Source: Thiomonas delicata (GTDB lineage: Bacteria > Pseudomonadota > Gammaproteobacteria > Burkholderiales > Burkholderiaceae_C). Taken from it: a stretch of 64,000 bases of DNA. A model generated the notes under the pieces. The model did not search any database and was not told where the DNA came from. It saw only the letters and a list, made by a program, of their open reading frames with translations. This document shows positions 38,593-47,808 of this stretch, piece after piece. The stretch is from the NCBI RefSeq assembly GCF_900088825.1, contig NZ_LT592170.1:1806109-1870108 (forward strand), read 5' to 3'. Numbering within the stretch: the first letter of the stretch is position 1; every line of letters starts with the position of its first letter. Both the position numbers and the translations under genes were made by a program.

Positions 38593-39663
38593 ATGCAAGT
38601 TCGAGACCCTGGCGCAGCCGCCCCGACGGACCCTTCATCGCCGGCCGATGCGGACGATCCGCCCGACCTGGAACCCTGCGATCCCGTGGCGGAGATGGCC
38701 GCCTTGCAGGCGCGCATCCCGGCGACGGCGGCCGGCGAGCGCCTGGACAAGGTTCTGGCGCAACTCTTCCCCCAGTTCTCGCGCAGCCGGCTCAAGGCCT
38801 GGTGCGAGGCCGGCCTGGTGCGTATGGAGGGAACGCCGGCCGCGCCGCGGACCAAGGCGCGCAACGCCGCCCTGCTGGAACTGCAGGTTCCGCAGGAGCC
38901 GGAGGCCGGCGCTTTCACGCCGGAACCCGTTGCGCTCGTCCTGGTGTGGGAGGATGCCGAACTGGCCGTGATCGACAAGCCAGCCGGCCTGGTGGTGCAT
39001 CCCGCCGCCGGAAACTGGAGCGGCACCCTGCTCAACGGGTTGCTGTTCCGGTTCCCGGAGACGGCCGCCGTGCCGCGCGCAGGCATCGTGCACCGGCTCG
39101 ACAAAGACACCAGCGGCCTGCTGGTCGTCGCCCGCACCCTGCGGGCGCAAACCGACCTCGTGCGCCAGTTGCAGGCGCGCAGCGTGAGCCGGCAGTATCT
39201 GGCGCTGGCCTGGGGTGAACTCAAGCGGCCCGTGACGGTGGATGCGCCCATCGCGCGCCATCCCCGCGACCGGCTGCGCATGGCGGTGGTGGCGGGCGGC
39301 AAGCCGGCACGCACCCATCTGCTGCCGCTGGCGGTGCTGGCGACTCCGCACGGGCCCGTCACCGCGCTGCGCTGCAGGCTGGAGTCGGGGCGCACCCACC
39401 AGATCCGCGTGCATGCCCAGCATGCCGGCCTTCCCCTGCTGGGCGACGCCCTCTACGGACGCCGCAGCGCGCCCGCCTTGGATCTGCAGCGCCAGGCCCT
39501 GCATGCCGCGGTGTTGCGTTTTGCCCATCCCGCGACGGGCGTGTCGATGCGTTTCGAATCGCCCGTCGCAGCCGATGTGCGGGCGCAGTGGCTGGCCTTG
39601 GGGGGGCGTGCGGACGTGATGGACACCAGACTCTGGAGCGATGATGCAACCCTGGCCGGATGA
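38593..39663 (+). CDS. rluD: 23S rRNA pseudouridine synthase D
   Basis: Modifies uridines in helix 69 of 23S rRNA. The 356-residue protein has an N-terminal S4 RNA-binding domain (AGERLDKVLAQLFPQFSRSRLKAWCE) and the RluA-family catalytic domain: VIDKPAGLVVHPAAGN, then IVHRLDKDTSGLLVVA with the catalytic Asp, and LESGRTHQIRVHAQH. The first 45 residues are a polar extension before the S4 domain. ATG 38593 is chosen. pgeF overlaps the last 23 bp, as in other proteobacteria (rluD-pgeF pairs, often next to bamD). Confidence 0.95.
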   Translation: MQVRDPGAAAPTDPSSPADADDPPDLEPCDPVAEMAALQARIPATAAGERLDKVLAQLFPQFSRSRLKAWCEAGLVRMEGTPAAPRTKARNAALLELQVPQEPEAGAFTPEPVALVLVWEDAELAVIDKPAGLVVHPAAGNWSGTLLNGLLFRFPETAAVPRAGIVHRLDKDTSGLLVVARTLRAQTDLVRQLQARSVSRQYLALAWGELKRPVTVDAPIARHPRDRLRMAVVAGGKPARTHLLPLAVLATPHGPVTALRCRLESGRTHQIRVHAQHAGLPLLGDALYGRRSAPALDLQRQALHAAVLRFAHPATGVSMRFESPVAADVRAQWLALGGRADVMDTRLWSDDATLAG

Positions 39664-40498
39664 CTGGATCACCGCGCATTGGCCCGGCAATCCGCAGGTG
39701 CTGGGCGTGTTCACCAGCCGCCAGGGCGGCGCCAGCGCCGGGCCTTACGGAAGCGGACGCGCCGGCGCAGGCGGCATGAACCTGGGCGGCCATGTCGGCG
39801 ACGACCCGCATGCTGTGGCGGCTAATCGCGCGCGGCTGGCGGAGTGGCTCGGCGGGGTGCGGATCGTGTATCTCGACCAGGTGCATGGCGCCTCGGTGGC
39901 CGACCTCGACGCCTGGGACGGCAGCGCCACGCTGCGCGCCGACGCCGCCGTCAGCAGCACGCCGGACCTCGCCGCCTGCGTGATCGTGGCCGATTGCCTG
40001 CCGGTGCTGTTCGCCGCGCCCGAAGGCCGTGCCGTGGCGGCGGCCCACGCCGGCTGGCGCGGCCTGGCGGGCGGAGTGCTGGAGAACACGCTGCTGGCGC
40101 TGTGCCGCAAGGCGGAGTGCGAGCCGAATGCGGTGCAGGCCTGGCTGGGCCCCGCCATCGGGCCCCTGGCCTTCGAGGTGGGCGGCGAGGTGCGCACCGC
40201 CTTTGTCGACAGGCAGGCCGAGGCCGCCACGGCATTTCGCGCGGCGGCCGGCGCAGGCAAATGGTTGGCCGACCTGTTCGCGCTGGCGCGTCTACGCCTC
40301 GGCGCCGCCGGCATGAGGCCGGAACACATCCAGGGCGGGAATGTCTGCACCGTTTCCAACCCCGATCGCTACTACGCTTTCCGGCGCGACCGCGTCACGG
40401 GCCGCCAGGCCGGGCTGGTCTGGATCGTGGCCGACGCCCGGCGGGAAAACGGCGTTGACACCTTGGGTGCTTTGTCCAAGAATGAACCCGGCCCATGA
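39641..40498 (+). CDS. pgeF: PgeF/YfiH laccase-domain purine nucleoside and peptidoglycan-editing enzyme
   Basis: A 285-residue YfiH-family protein. The zinc site residues are visible in VYLDQVHGASV, VIVADCLPVLFA (with Cys) and AAAHAGWRGLAGG; the C-terminal GGNVCTVSNPDRYYAFRRD is also conserved. YfiH proteins correct misincorporation in peptidoglycan precursors and show purine nucleoside phosphorylase or adenosine deaminase activity in vitro. ATG 39641 follows TCTGGAG and overlaps rluD by 23 bp. A promoter-like pair for phaC lies in its 3' end. Confidence 0.93.
   Translation: MMQPWPDDWITAHWPGNPQVLGVFTSRQGGASAGPYGSGRAGAGGMNLGGHVGDDPHAVAANRARLAEWLGGVRIVYLDQVHGASVADLDAWDGSATLRADAAVSSTPDLAACVIVADCLPVLFAAPEGRAVAAAHAGWRGLAGGVLENTLLALCRKAECEPNAVQAWLGPAIGPLAFEVGGEVRTAFVDRQAEAATAFRAAAGAGKWLADLFALARLRLGAAGMRPEHIQGGNVCTVSNPDRYYAFRRDRVTGRQAGLVWIVADARRENGVDTLGALSKNEPGP
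40455..40483 (+). promoter_or_regulatory. Candidate phaC promoter inside the 3' end of pgeF
   Basis: A consensus TTGACA (40455-40460) is 17 bp from AAGAAT (40478-40483, 4 of 6). The layout resembles the phaC promoter known from Cupriavidus (TTGACA with an AACAAT-type -10, as I recall it). It would give a leader of about 180 nt before phaC. Confidence 0.55.
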
Positions 40499-40620
40499 GC
40501 GCTGCGCGGCACGGCGATGGCCGCGCGAAGCACCTGGGTCTCCGAGGCTGCAGACTTGTCGGTTCGCCCTGAAGCGCACGCATCTTCGCGCGTGCCGTCA
40601 CGGGGCCCTGGCATCATGTG

Positions 40621-40640
40621 GCGCAATACCGGAGTTGCGC
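40621..40640 (+). promoter_or_regulatory. Inverted repeat in the phaC leader
   Basis: GCGCAA (40621-40626) and TTGCGC (40635-40640) are exact reverse complements with an 8-bp spacer, 27 bp before the phaC start. It could be a regulator site (PhaR is encoded downstream) or a leader hairpin near the translation start. Confidence 0.4.
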
Positions 40641-40667
40641 ATTCCGCGGTCCCAAGCCTGAGTCGCC

Positions 40668-42437
40668 ATGTCAGCCAACCCATCCGCTACCACCCGCCCC
40701 ACTGAATCGCCAGGGCCCAGGGCCGCTGCTTTCGCCGAGAGTCTCCAGCACACCTTCGCCACCGCCGCGCAGGCTCTGTCGCTCGACCCCGCGCGCGTCG
40801 CCGACATCCAGGCGCGTTTCGCACGCGAATACGCCGAACTCTGGTCCGGGTTGTTGCGGGCAGACGCGCCGCCGCCCGAGGTGAAGGATCGCCGGTTCGT
40901 CAGCGACAGCTGGCGCGCCAACCGTTTTTCCGCCTACACGGCTGCGCTGTACCTGCTCAACGCCCGGGCCTTGTTCGAATTGTCCGAGGCGGTGCAGGCG
41001 GACGCCAAGACCCAGCAGAGAATCCGCTTCGCCGTGCAGCAGTGGGTGGACGCCGCCGCGCCGAGCAACGTCTGGGCGCTCAATCCCGAGGCCATGCAGG
41101 CGGCCATACAGACCCAGGGCGAGAGCTTGAGGCGGGGCATGGACAATCTGCTGGCCGATCTGCGCCGCGGCAAGCTGACGCAGACCGACGAGAGCCAGTT
41201 CGAAGTGGGGCGCAACGTGGCCACCAGCGAGGGGGCCGTGGTGTTCGAGAACCCCTGGTTCCAACTCATCGACTACAAGCCGCTGACGGCCGAAGTGCAT
41301 GCGCGCCCGCTGCTCATCGTGCCGCCTTGCATCAACAAGTACTACATCCTCGATCTGCAACCGGCCAATTCCCTGGTGCGCTATGCCCTGGAACAAGGCC
41401 AGCGCGTGCTGCTGATGTCCTGGCGCAACCCGGACGCGAGCTGCGGCCACTGGACCTGGGACGATTACGTCGAGCAGGGCGTGCTGCGCGCCATCGCGGT
41501 GGCGGACGAAATTGCCGCCGCGTCCGCGATGCCCGCGAAACCGGCTGCGCGCGGTGCAGCCAAGCCTGCGAAAACCGAAGGCGGCGGCATCAACGCGCTG
41601 GGGTTTTGCGTCGGCGGCACCTTGCTTGGCACCGCGCTCGCGGTGCTCGCCGCTCGCGGCGAGAAGCCTGTGCAGAGTGCGACGTTCCTGACAACCTTGC
41701 TCGACTTTTCCGATACCGGCATTCTCGACGTGTTCGTCGACGAGGCCCAGGTGAAGCTGCGCGAGGCCACCATCGGCAAGGGCGGCCTGCTTACCGGGGT
41801 CGAACTCGCCGCGGCGTTCTCCAGCCTCAGGCCCAACGATCTGATGTGGAACTACGTCGTGGGCAACTATCTGAAGGGCGAGACGCCGCCCCCATTCGAT
41901 CTGCTGTACTGGAACGCCGACAGCACCAATCTTCCCGGACCCATGCTGGCCTGGTATCTGCGCAACACCTACCTCGAGAACAAACTTTCCAAGCCCGACG
42001 CGGTTTGCGTTTGCGGCGTGCCGGTGGCCATGCGCCGCATCGCCATTCCCGCGTATGTGTACGCCTCGCGCGAGGACCATATCGTGCCGTGGCACTCGGC
42101 CTACGCGTCGGCGCGGCTGCTTTCGGGTCCCACACGCTTCGTGCTCGGCGCATCCGGCCATATCGCCGGAGTCATCAACCCGGCATCCAAGGGCAAACGC
42201 AGCCACTGGCGCCTGGATGCCGGGCCGAGACCGGGCAAGGGACGGACTGCGCTGCCGGCCAGCGCCGCGGCCTGGCTCGAGCAGGCCACCGAGCACGCGG
42301 GCAGCTGGTGGCCGGATTGGGCCGCTTGGCTGGCCGCGCAGTCGGGGCCGTTGCAGCCTGCGCCGAAGGCCTACGGCGGCGGCGCCCACAAGGTCATCGA
42401 ACCCGCCCCCGGGCGCTACGTCAAGGTGCGGGCATGA
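40668..42437 (+). CDS. phaC: Class I polyhydroxyalkanoate synthase
   Basis: Polymerises (R)-3-hydroxybutyryl-CoA into PHB on the granule surface. The 589-residue protein has the class I layout: N-terminal domain of about 200 residues, then an alpha/beta hydrolase domain. The lipase-like box GFCVGG has the catalytic Cys314; the Asp and His partners lie in REDHIVPWHS and LGASGHIAGVINP. NPWFQLIDYKPLTAEVHARPLLIVPPCINKYYILDL spans the conserved entry segment. An insertion of Ala/Lys-rich residues (AKPAARGAAKPAKTEG, about 292-307) just before the lipase box is unusual. phaA follows after 93 bp. Confidence 0.96.
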   Translation: MSANPSATTRPTESPGPRAAAFAESLQHTFATAAQALSLDPARVADIQARFAREYAELWSGLLRADAPPPEVKDRRFVSDSWRANRFSAYTAALYLLNARALFELSEAVQADAKTQQRIRFAVQQWVDAAAPSNVWALNPEAMQAAIQTQGESLRRGMDNLLADLRRGKLTQTDESQFEVGRNVATSEGAVVFENPWFQLIDYKPLTAEVHARPLLIVPPCINKYYILDLQPANSLVRYALEQGQRVLLMSWRNPDASCGHWTWDDYVEQGVLRAIAVADEIAAASAMPAKPAARGAAKPAKTEGGGINALGFCVGGTLLGTALAVLAARGEKPVQSATFLTTLLDFSDTGILDVFVDEAQVKLREATIGKGGLLTGVELAAAFSSLRPNDLMWNYVVGNYLKGETPPPFDLLYWNADSTNLPGPMLAWYLRNTYLENKLSKPDAVCVCGVPVAMRRIAIPAYVYASREDHIVPWHSAYASARLLSGPTRFVLGASGHIAGVINPASKGKRSHWRLDAGPRPGKGRTALPASAAAWLEQATEHAGSWWPDWAAWLAAQSGPLQPAPKAYGGGAHKVIEPAPGRYVKVRA

Positions 42438-42530
42438 TTCGTGCTCGTCGTCTTTTCCTGCGGGAGGCGTGCCGGTGATGCGCGCTCCCCATTCCGTTTT
42501 CATTGCTTTCATCACCAAGGACATCCAGTC

Positions 42531-43712
42531 ATGAGCGAAGACATCGTGATCGTGTCGGCCGTGCGCACGGCCGTGGGGAAATTCGGCGGGTCGCTGGCCA
42601 AGACGCCTGCGGTCGATCTGGGCGCGCGGGTCGTGCAGGCCGCCGTCGAACGCGCCGGCATCGAGCCGGGCCAGGTCTCGGAGGTCATCCTTGGGCAGGT
42701 GCTCCAGGCCGGCGTGGGCCAGAACGGTGCGCGCCAAGCCAGCATCAAGGCGGGCCTGCCCGACATGGTGCCGGCCATGACCATCAACAAGGTCTGCGGC
42801 TCGGGCCTGAAGGCCGTGATGCTGGCGGCGCAGGCCGTGCGCGACGGCGACGCCGAGATCGTCGTGGCCGGAGGGCAGGAGAGCATGAGTCTTGCCCCGC
42901 ATGTCCTGCCCGGTTCGCGCGACGGCATGCGCATGGGCAACTGGACCATGATCGACACCATGATCACCGACGGCCTGTGGGACGCGTTCAACCACTATCA
43001 CATGGGCATCACGGCGGAGAACGTGGCGAAGAAATACGGCGTCACGCGCGAAATGCAGGACGCTTTCGCCGCCGCCAGCCAGAACAAGGCCGAGGCGGCG
43101 CAGAAGGCCGGGCGCTTCGCCGACGAAATCGTGCCGGTGCTGTTGCCGCAGAGGAAGGACGACCCCATCGCCTTCGCCACCGACGAGTTCGTGCGCCACG
43201 GTGCCACGGCCGAAAGCCTCGCCGGGCTCAAGCCCGCCTTCGACAAGGCCGGCACCGTCACCGCCGGCAACGCGTCGGGGCTGAACGACGGCGCCGCGGC
43301 CGTGGTGGTGATGTCGGCCAAGCGGGCCGCGGCGCTGGGCCTGAAGCCGCTGGCGACCATCCGCGCCTATGCCAACGCCGGGTTGGACCCGGCCTATATG
43401 GGCATGGGGCCGGTGCCTGCGTCCACCCGCTGCCTGTCGCGCGCGGGCTGGAAGCCGCAGGACCTGGACCTGATGGAAATCAACGAGGCCTTCGCCGCCC
43501 AGGCCATTGCGGTCAACCAGCAGATGGGCTGGGACACGGGCAAGGTCAACGTCAATGGCGGAGCCATCGCCATCGGCCACCCCATCGGTGCGAGCGGCTG
43601 CCGCATCCTGGTGACACTGCTGCACGAGATGAACAGGCGCGATGCGAAAAAGGGGCTGGCTTCGCTGTGCATCGGCGGCGGCATGGGCGTTGCCCTGGCC
43701 GTCGAGCGGTGA
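42531..43712 (+). CDS. phaA: Acetyl-CoA acetyltransferase (beta-ketothiolase)
   Basis: Condenses two acetyl-CoA to acetoacetyl-CoA, the first step of PHB synthesis. The 393-residue protein is standard length. Cys89 in [12 protein letters not shown] is the acylated residue, His in GHPIGASG (about 350) and Cys in CIGGGMG (about 379) complete the site, and [11 protein letters not shown] is the conserved catalytic Asn loop. ATG 42531 ([20 protein letters not shown]) is the family start. The gap to phaB is 52 bp. Confidence 0.97.
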   Translation: MSEDIVIVSAVRTAVGKFGGSLAKTPAVDLGARVVQAAVERAGIEPGQVSEVILGQVLQAGVGQNGARQASIKAGLPDMVPAMTINKVCGSGLKAVMLAAQAVRDGDAEIVVAGGQESMSLAPHVLPGSRDGMRMGNWTMIDTMITDGLWDAFNHYHMGITAENVAKKYGVTREMQDAFAAASQNKAEAAQKAGRFADEIVPVLLPQRKDDPIAFATDEFVRHGATAESLAGLKPAFDKAGTVTAGNASGLNDGAAAVVVMSAKRAAALGLKPLATIRAYANAGLDPAYMGMGPVPASTRCLSRAGWKPQDLDLMEINEAFAAQAIAVNQQMGWDTGKVNVNGGAIAIGHPIGASGCRILVTLLHEMNRRDAKKGLASLCIGGGMGVALAVER

Positions 43713-43764
43713 GGCCCGCCCGGCGACTCGATATTCAATGTCATCACAATCGGAGAATCCAACG

Positions 43765-44505
43765 ATGAGCAAGAAAGTGGCTTATGTCACGGGCGGCATG
43801 GGCGGCATCGGCACGGCGATCTGCAGGCGCTTGTGCGAGGCCGGGCACAAGGTCATCGCCGGTTGCGGGCCGAACTCCTCCCGCAAGGACACCTGGCTGG
43901 AGGCCATGCGCGGCGAGGGTTTCGACGTGTACGCGTCGGAGGGCAACGTGGCCGAATGGGACTCCACCTGCGCGGCCTTCCAGAAAGTGTTCGCCGAGCA
44001 CGGCCAGGTCGACATCCTGGTGAACAACGCCGGGATCACCCGTGACGCCGTGTTCCGCAAGATGAGCTACGACGACTGGGACCGCGTGATGAAGACCAAT
44101 CTCTACTCCATGTTCAACGTGACCAAGCAGGTCATCGACGGCATGGTCGAGCGCGGCTGGGGCCGCATCGTCAACATTTCCTCGGTCAACGGCGAGAAAG
44201 GCCAGTTCGGCCAAAGCAACTACTCGGCCGCCAAGGCCGGCATGCATGGGTTCACCATGGCGCTGGCGCAGGAGGTGGCGTCCAAGGGCGTGACGGTCAA
44301 TACCGTGGCGCCGGGCTATATCGCCACCGACATGGTCAAGGCGATTCGGCAGGATGTGCTGGACAAGATCGTCTCCACCATTCCGGTCAAGCGCCTGGGC
44401 AAGCCCGAGGAAGTGGCTTCCCTGGTGACCTGGCTGGCCAGCGAGGACGGCGCCTTCACCACCGGGGCGGAACTGTCCATCAACGGCGGACTGCACATGA
44501 GCTGA
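43765..44505 (+). CDS. phaB: Acetoacetyl-CoA reductase
   Basis: NADPH-dependent short-chain reductase that makes (R)-3-hydroxybutyryl-CoA for PhaC. The 246-residue protein has VTGGMGGIGTAICRRL (nucleotide loop), NNAGITRD, and the Ser-Tyr-Lys triad in NISSVNGEKGQFGQSNYSAAKAG. NTVAPGYIATDMV and GAELSINGGLHMS at the C terminus are typical of PhaB. ATG 43765 follows CGGAGAA. It ends the phaCAB set. Confidence 0.97.
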   Translation: MSKKVAYVTGGMGGIGTAICRRLCEAGHKVIAGCGPNSSRKDTWLEAMRGEGFDVYASEGNVAEWDSTCAAFQKVFAEHGQVDILVNNAGITRDAVFRKMSYDDWDRVMKTNLYSMFNVTKQVIDGMVERGWGRIVNISSVNGEKGQFGQSNYSAAKAGMHGFTMALAQEVASKGVTVNTVAPGYIATDMVKAIRQDVLDKIVSTIPVKRLGKPEEVASLVTWLASEDGAFTTGAELSINGGLHMS

Positions 44506-44565
44506 GACCGCCGGGCGGCGGCCCGCGAGTCCGGCCAATGCGCTTGCGGGTTTGTCTGCACGAGA

Positions 44566-44589
44566 AAGCGGCGGCGGGTCGCTTTTTTT
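44566..44589 (+). terminator. Possible terminator after phaCAB
   Basis: AAGCG (44566-44570) pairs with CGCTT (44580-44584) around a GC-rich 9-nt loop, followed by TTTTT to 44589. The stem is short, so it may be weak. phaR starts 44 bp later. Confidence 0.45.
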
Positions 44590-44633
44590 GTGCTCCAATC
44601 GAAGCCATCCCGCAGTTTCCGCAGCACGTCACC

Positions 44634-45176
44634 ATGCCCAATTCCGAGAGCCCCGCGCGCGTCATCAAGAAGTACCCCAACCGGCGCCTGTACGACACCG
44701 AAACGAGTGCCTACATCACCTTGGTCGATGTGAAGGCGCTGGTCATGGAGGGCGAACGCTTCGTGGTGCAGGACGCCAAGACCGGCGCCGACCTGACGCG
44801 CAGTATCTTGCTGCAGATCATCCTGGAGGAGGAGGCGGGGGGCATGCCCATGCTCAGCACCGCCATGCTCGAGCAGCTCATCCGCTTTTACGGCAACGCC
44901 ATGCAGGGCATGATGGGCAGCTATCTCGAGAAAACCGTGCAGGCCTTCATCGACATCCAGGGCAAGCTCGCCGAGCAGTCGCGCGGGCTTTATGACAGCC
45001 GCAGCTTCAGCCCAGAGATGTGGTCGCAGTTCCTCAGCGGCCAGGCCCCCATGCTGCAGGGCATGATGAGCAATTACCTCGAGCAGAGCAAGAACCTGTA
45101 CATGCAGATGCAAGAGCAGATGCAGCAGCAGACCAAGCAGATGCTCGGCGCCTTCCAGGCGCCGCCCAAGCGCTGA
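44634..45176 (+). CDS. phaR: PHB-responsive transcriptional repressor PhaR
   Basis: A 180-residue PhaR/PhbF-type regulator. The N-terminal PHB/PHA accumulation regulator domain is clear (RVIKKYPNRRLYDTETSAYITL, then VDVKALVMEGERFVVQDAKTG, then LTRSILLQIILEEE). The C-terminal part is Met/Gln-rich (YMQMQEQMQQQTKQM), suited to binding PHB granules. Family members repress phasin genes and leave DNA when granules appear. ATG 44634 is chosen; an in-frame start at 44538 would cross the terminator. Confidence 0.95.
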   Translation: MPNSESPARVIKKYPNRRLYDTETSAYITLVDVKALVMEGERFVVQDAKTGADLTRSILLQIILEEEAGGMPMLSTAMLEQLIRFYGNAMQGMMGSYLEKTVQAFIDIQGKLAEQSRGLYDSRSFSPEMWSQFLSGQAPMLQGMMSNYLEQSKNLYMQMQEQMQQQTKQMLGAFQAPPKR

Positions 45177-45316
45177 ATCCGCACCGGGCGCAGTGCGCAG
45201 GCACCGCGCCATGACTGACCGAGGCACCCGCCTGCAAGCGGCCGGGCGGATTTGTCCCTGTCGCGCGCATGCCGCCGTCACGGCGCCGTGCGCGGCGCTC
45301 GGCGACAATAGCGCCC

Positions 45317-46726
45317 ATGACTGAAATACCCATCATCCCCGCCGCCTCGCGCGCCACGTCCACCGCCGCGCCGCCCAAAATCGGTTTCGTTTCGCTCGGC
45401 TGCCCCAAGGCGCTGGTCGATTCCGAGCGCATCCTCTCCCAGTTGCGCGCCGAAGGCTACGAAACCTCCAAGAGCTACGACGGTGCCGACCTGGTCATCG
45501 TCAACACCTGCGGCTTCATCGACGCCGCGGTGCAGGAAAGCCTGGACGCCATCGGCGAGGCCCTGCACGAGAACGGCAAGGTCGTGGTGACCGGCTGCCT
45601 TGGCGCGCGCAGCGCCGACGACGGCGAGAACCTGGTGCGCAAGATCCATCCCAAGGTGCTGGCCGTGACCGGACCGCACGCCACCGACGAGGTGCTGCAG
45701 CATGTGCATGCGCAGCTGCCGCGTCCGCACGACCCCTTCGTCGATCTGCTGCCTCCGGGCGGGCTCAAGCTCACCCCGCGCCACTACGCCTATCTCAAGA
45801 TCTCCGAGGGCTGCAATCACCGCTGCACCTTCTGCATCATCCCGAGCATGCGCGGCGACCTGGTGTCGCGGCCCATCGGCGATGTGCTCGGCGAGGCCCG
45901 CGCCTTGCTGCTGGCGGGCGTGAAGGAATTGCTGGTGGTCAGCCAGGACACCTCGGCCTATGGCGTGGACATCAAGTACCGCACCGGGTTCTGGGACGGC
46001 AGGCCCGTGCGCACCCGCTTCACCGAAATGGTGCAAGCGCTGGGCGAACTGGCCGAGGCGCACGACGCCTGGGTGCGGCTGCATTACGTCTACCCCTATC
46101 CCCACGTCGACGAAGTCCTGCCGCTGATGGCGCAGGGCCGCGTCCTGCCCTATCTCGACGTGCCGCTGCAGCATGCCCATCCGGACGTGCTCAAGCGCAT
46201 GAAGCGCCCGGCCAGCGGCGAGCGCAACCTGGAGCGCATCGCCCGCTGGCGCGAGATCTGCCCGCAAATCGTCATCCGCTCGACCTTCATCGCCGGCTTC
46301 CCCGGCGAGACCGAGGCCGAGTTCGACACCTTGCTGGACTTCATCCGCGAGGCCGAGCTCGACCGCGTTGGCTGCTTCGCCTATTCGCCGGTGGAGGGTG
46401 CCACCGCCAACGCCCTGCCGGGGGCGCTGCCCGATGCCGTGCGGCACGAGCGCCAGGCCCGTTTCATGGCGGTGGCCGAGGAGGTCTCCTGCGCCAAGCT
46501 GCGCCGCCGCGTCGGCCAGGATCTGCAAGTGCTGGTGGACAGCGCCAACCGCCAGGGCGGCGTGGCGCGTTCCTACGGCGAAGCGCCGGAAATCGACGGC
46601 AAGATCCTGCTGCGCGAGCCGGCCAAGCCTTCGCACAAGATGCGCCTGGCGCAAAGCACCGGTCAATTCGTGCGCGCCCGCGTGGTGGGTGTGCAGGGAC
46701 ACGACCTCGTCGCCGATCTGCTCTAG
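45317..46726 (+). CDS. rimO: Ribosomal protein S12 methylthiotransferase
   Basis: Radical SAM enzyme that adds a methylthio group to an aspartate of ribosomal protein S12. The 469-residue protein has the UPF0004 N-terminal domain with three cluster cysteines ([26 protein letters not shown]), the radical [11 protein letters not shown] motif, and a C-terminal TRAM domain (DLQVLVDS... [18 protein letters not shown]). ATG 45317 is preferred over an in-frame start 48 bp upstream, which adds an Arg-rich stretch. The 140-bp space before it holds no strong promoter or terminator I can support. Confidence 0.96.
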   Translation: MTEIPIIPAASRATSTAAPPKIGFVSLGCPKALVDSERILSQLRAEGYETSKSYDGADLVIVNTCGFIDAAVQESLDAIGEALHENGKVVVTGCLGARSADDGENLVRKIHPKVLAVTGPHATDEVLQHVHAQLPRPHDPFVDLLPPGGLKLTPRHYAYLKISEGCNHRCTFCIIPSMRGDLVSRPIGDVLGEARALLLAGVKELLVVSQDTSAYGVDIKYRTGFWDGRPVRTRFTEMVQALGELAEAHDAWVRLHYVYPYPHVDEVLPLMAQGRVLPYLDVPLQHAHPDVLKRMKRPASGERNLERIARWREICPQIVIRSTFIAGFPGETEAEFDTLLDFIREAELDRVGCFAYSPVEGATANALPGALPDAVRHERQARFMAVAEEVSCAKLRRRVGQDLQVLVDSANRQGGVARSYGEAPEIDGKILLREPAKPSHKMRLAQSTGQFVRARVVGVQGHDLVADLL

Positions 46727-46777
46727 CGCGAAATCCTTCGGGTGCGCACGGCTGGCGTTTGCGCCAGCCCATCGACC

Positions 46778-47413
46778 ATGACTTACGCCGTCAAGGAAAT
46801 TTTCTACACCCTCCAGGGCGAGGGCGCCAATGCCGGGCGCGCCGCGGTGTTCTGCCGCTTCGCCGGATGCAATCTGTGGTCGGGACGCGAGTCGGACAGG
46901 GCCACCGCCGTGTGCCGGTTCTGCGACACCGATTTCGTCGGCACCGACGGCAGCCTGGGCGGCAAGTACGAACAAGCCGACATGCTGGCGCGGACGATTG
47001 CGTCGCAGTGGCCGCAAGGCCATGCCGGGCGCCGGCTGGCGGTTCTCACCGGGGGCGAGCCCTTGCTGCAGGTGGATGACGCCCTGGTTGACGCCTTGCA
47101 CGCGCAGCGCTTCGAGATCGCGGTGGAAACGAACGGCACCGTCGCGGCGCCAGCCGGGCTGGACTGGATCTGCGTCAGCCCCAAGGCGGGGGCCGAACTG
47201 CGCCAAATCCGCGGCGACGAACTCAAGGTCGTGGTTCCGCAACCCGGCCTGGATCTGGATGCCCTCGCCGCACTCGATTTCACCCACCGTTTCCTGCAGC
47301 CGATGGACGCTCCCGCGCGTGCCGAGCATACACAATGGGCCATCGCCCATTGCCTCGCCGACCCACGCTGGCGCCTGAGCCTGCAGACCCACAAGATCAC
47401 CGGAATCCGATGA
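46778..47413 (+). CDS. queE: 7-carboxy-7-deazaguanine synthase
   Basis: Radical SAM enzyme of queuosine biosynthesis that forms the 7-deazapurine ring from carboxytetrahydropterin. The 211-residue protein has FYTLQGEGANAGRAAVFCRFAGCN, and its cluster cysteines are Cys31, Cys46 and Cys49, spaced CX14CX2C instead of CX3CX2C. This expanded loop is known from the Burkholderia multivorans QueE. LTGGEPLLQ and VETNGT follow as radical SAM landmarks, and the protein ends LQTHKITGIR. ATG 46778 fits the family. queD overlaps the stop (ATGA). Confidence 0.95.
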   Translation: MTYAVKEIFYTLQGEGANAGRAAVFCRFAGCNLWSGRESDRATAVCRFCDTDFVGTDGSLGGKYEQADMLARTIASQWPQGHAGRRLAVLTGGEPLLQVDDALVDALHAQRFEIAVETNGTVAAPAGLDWICVSPKAGAELRQIRGDELKVVVPQPGLDLDALAALDFTHRFLQPMDAPARAEHTQWAIAHCLADPRWRLSLQTHKITGIR

Positions 47414-47775
47414 AATTCGAACTCTCGCAACGCTTCTTCTTCGAGGCGGCGCACACCCTCGACCGCAGCATCGACCGCGAAGGCAGCCTGCGCGTGCACG
47501 GCCACACCTATTGGGCCGAGATCAGCGTGGCGGGGGTTCCGGATCCCGTCACGGGCATGGTGGTCGACCTTGCCTACATCCGCCGGGAAATCGAGCGCGT
47601 GCGCGACGCCCTCGACCATCGCTTCCTCGACGACGTGGACGGTCTCGGCCCGGCCACGCTCGAAGGGCTCTGCTCCTATCTCTGGCGCCAGTTCCGGCCT
47701 GCGCTGCCGCACTTGAGCCGGGTCGAGGTGTGGCGCGAAGCCAGCGGGGACCGCTGCCGCCTCACCGACGATTGA
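47410..47775 (+). CDS. queD: 6-carboxy-tetrahydropterin synthase (QueD family)
   Basis: Converts dihydroneopterin triphosphate to 6-carboxytetrahydropterin, the step before QueE. The 121-residue protein keeps the zinc-binding histidines His15 (FEAAHTL), His30 and His32 (RVHGHTYW), as well as ALDHRFLDD and the late EVWREASG. The usual catalytic cysteine just before the HGH motif (the C of CGRLHGH in E. coli) aligns with Ser26 here, and the only cysteines lie elsewhere (GLCSYL, DRCRL). The ATGA overlap with queE supports a queuosine role despite this. It could instead be a 6-pyruvoyltetrahydropterin synthase-like variant. Confidence 0.88.
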   Translation: MKFELSQRFFFEAAHTLDRSIDREGSLRVHGHTYWAEISVAGVPDPVTGMVVDLAYIRREIERVRDALDHRFLDDVDGLGPATLEGLCSYLWRQFRPALPHLSRVEVWREASGDRCRLTDD

Positions 47776-47808
47776 GGCGGCAAGCCTGAGCCCCCACTGC
47801 GCGAGGGT

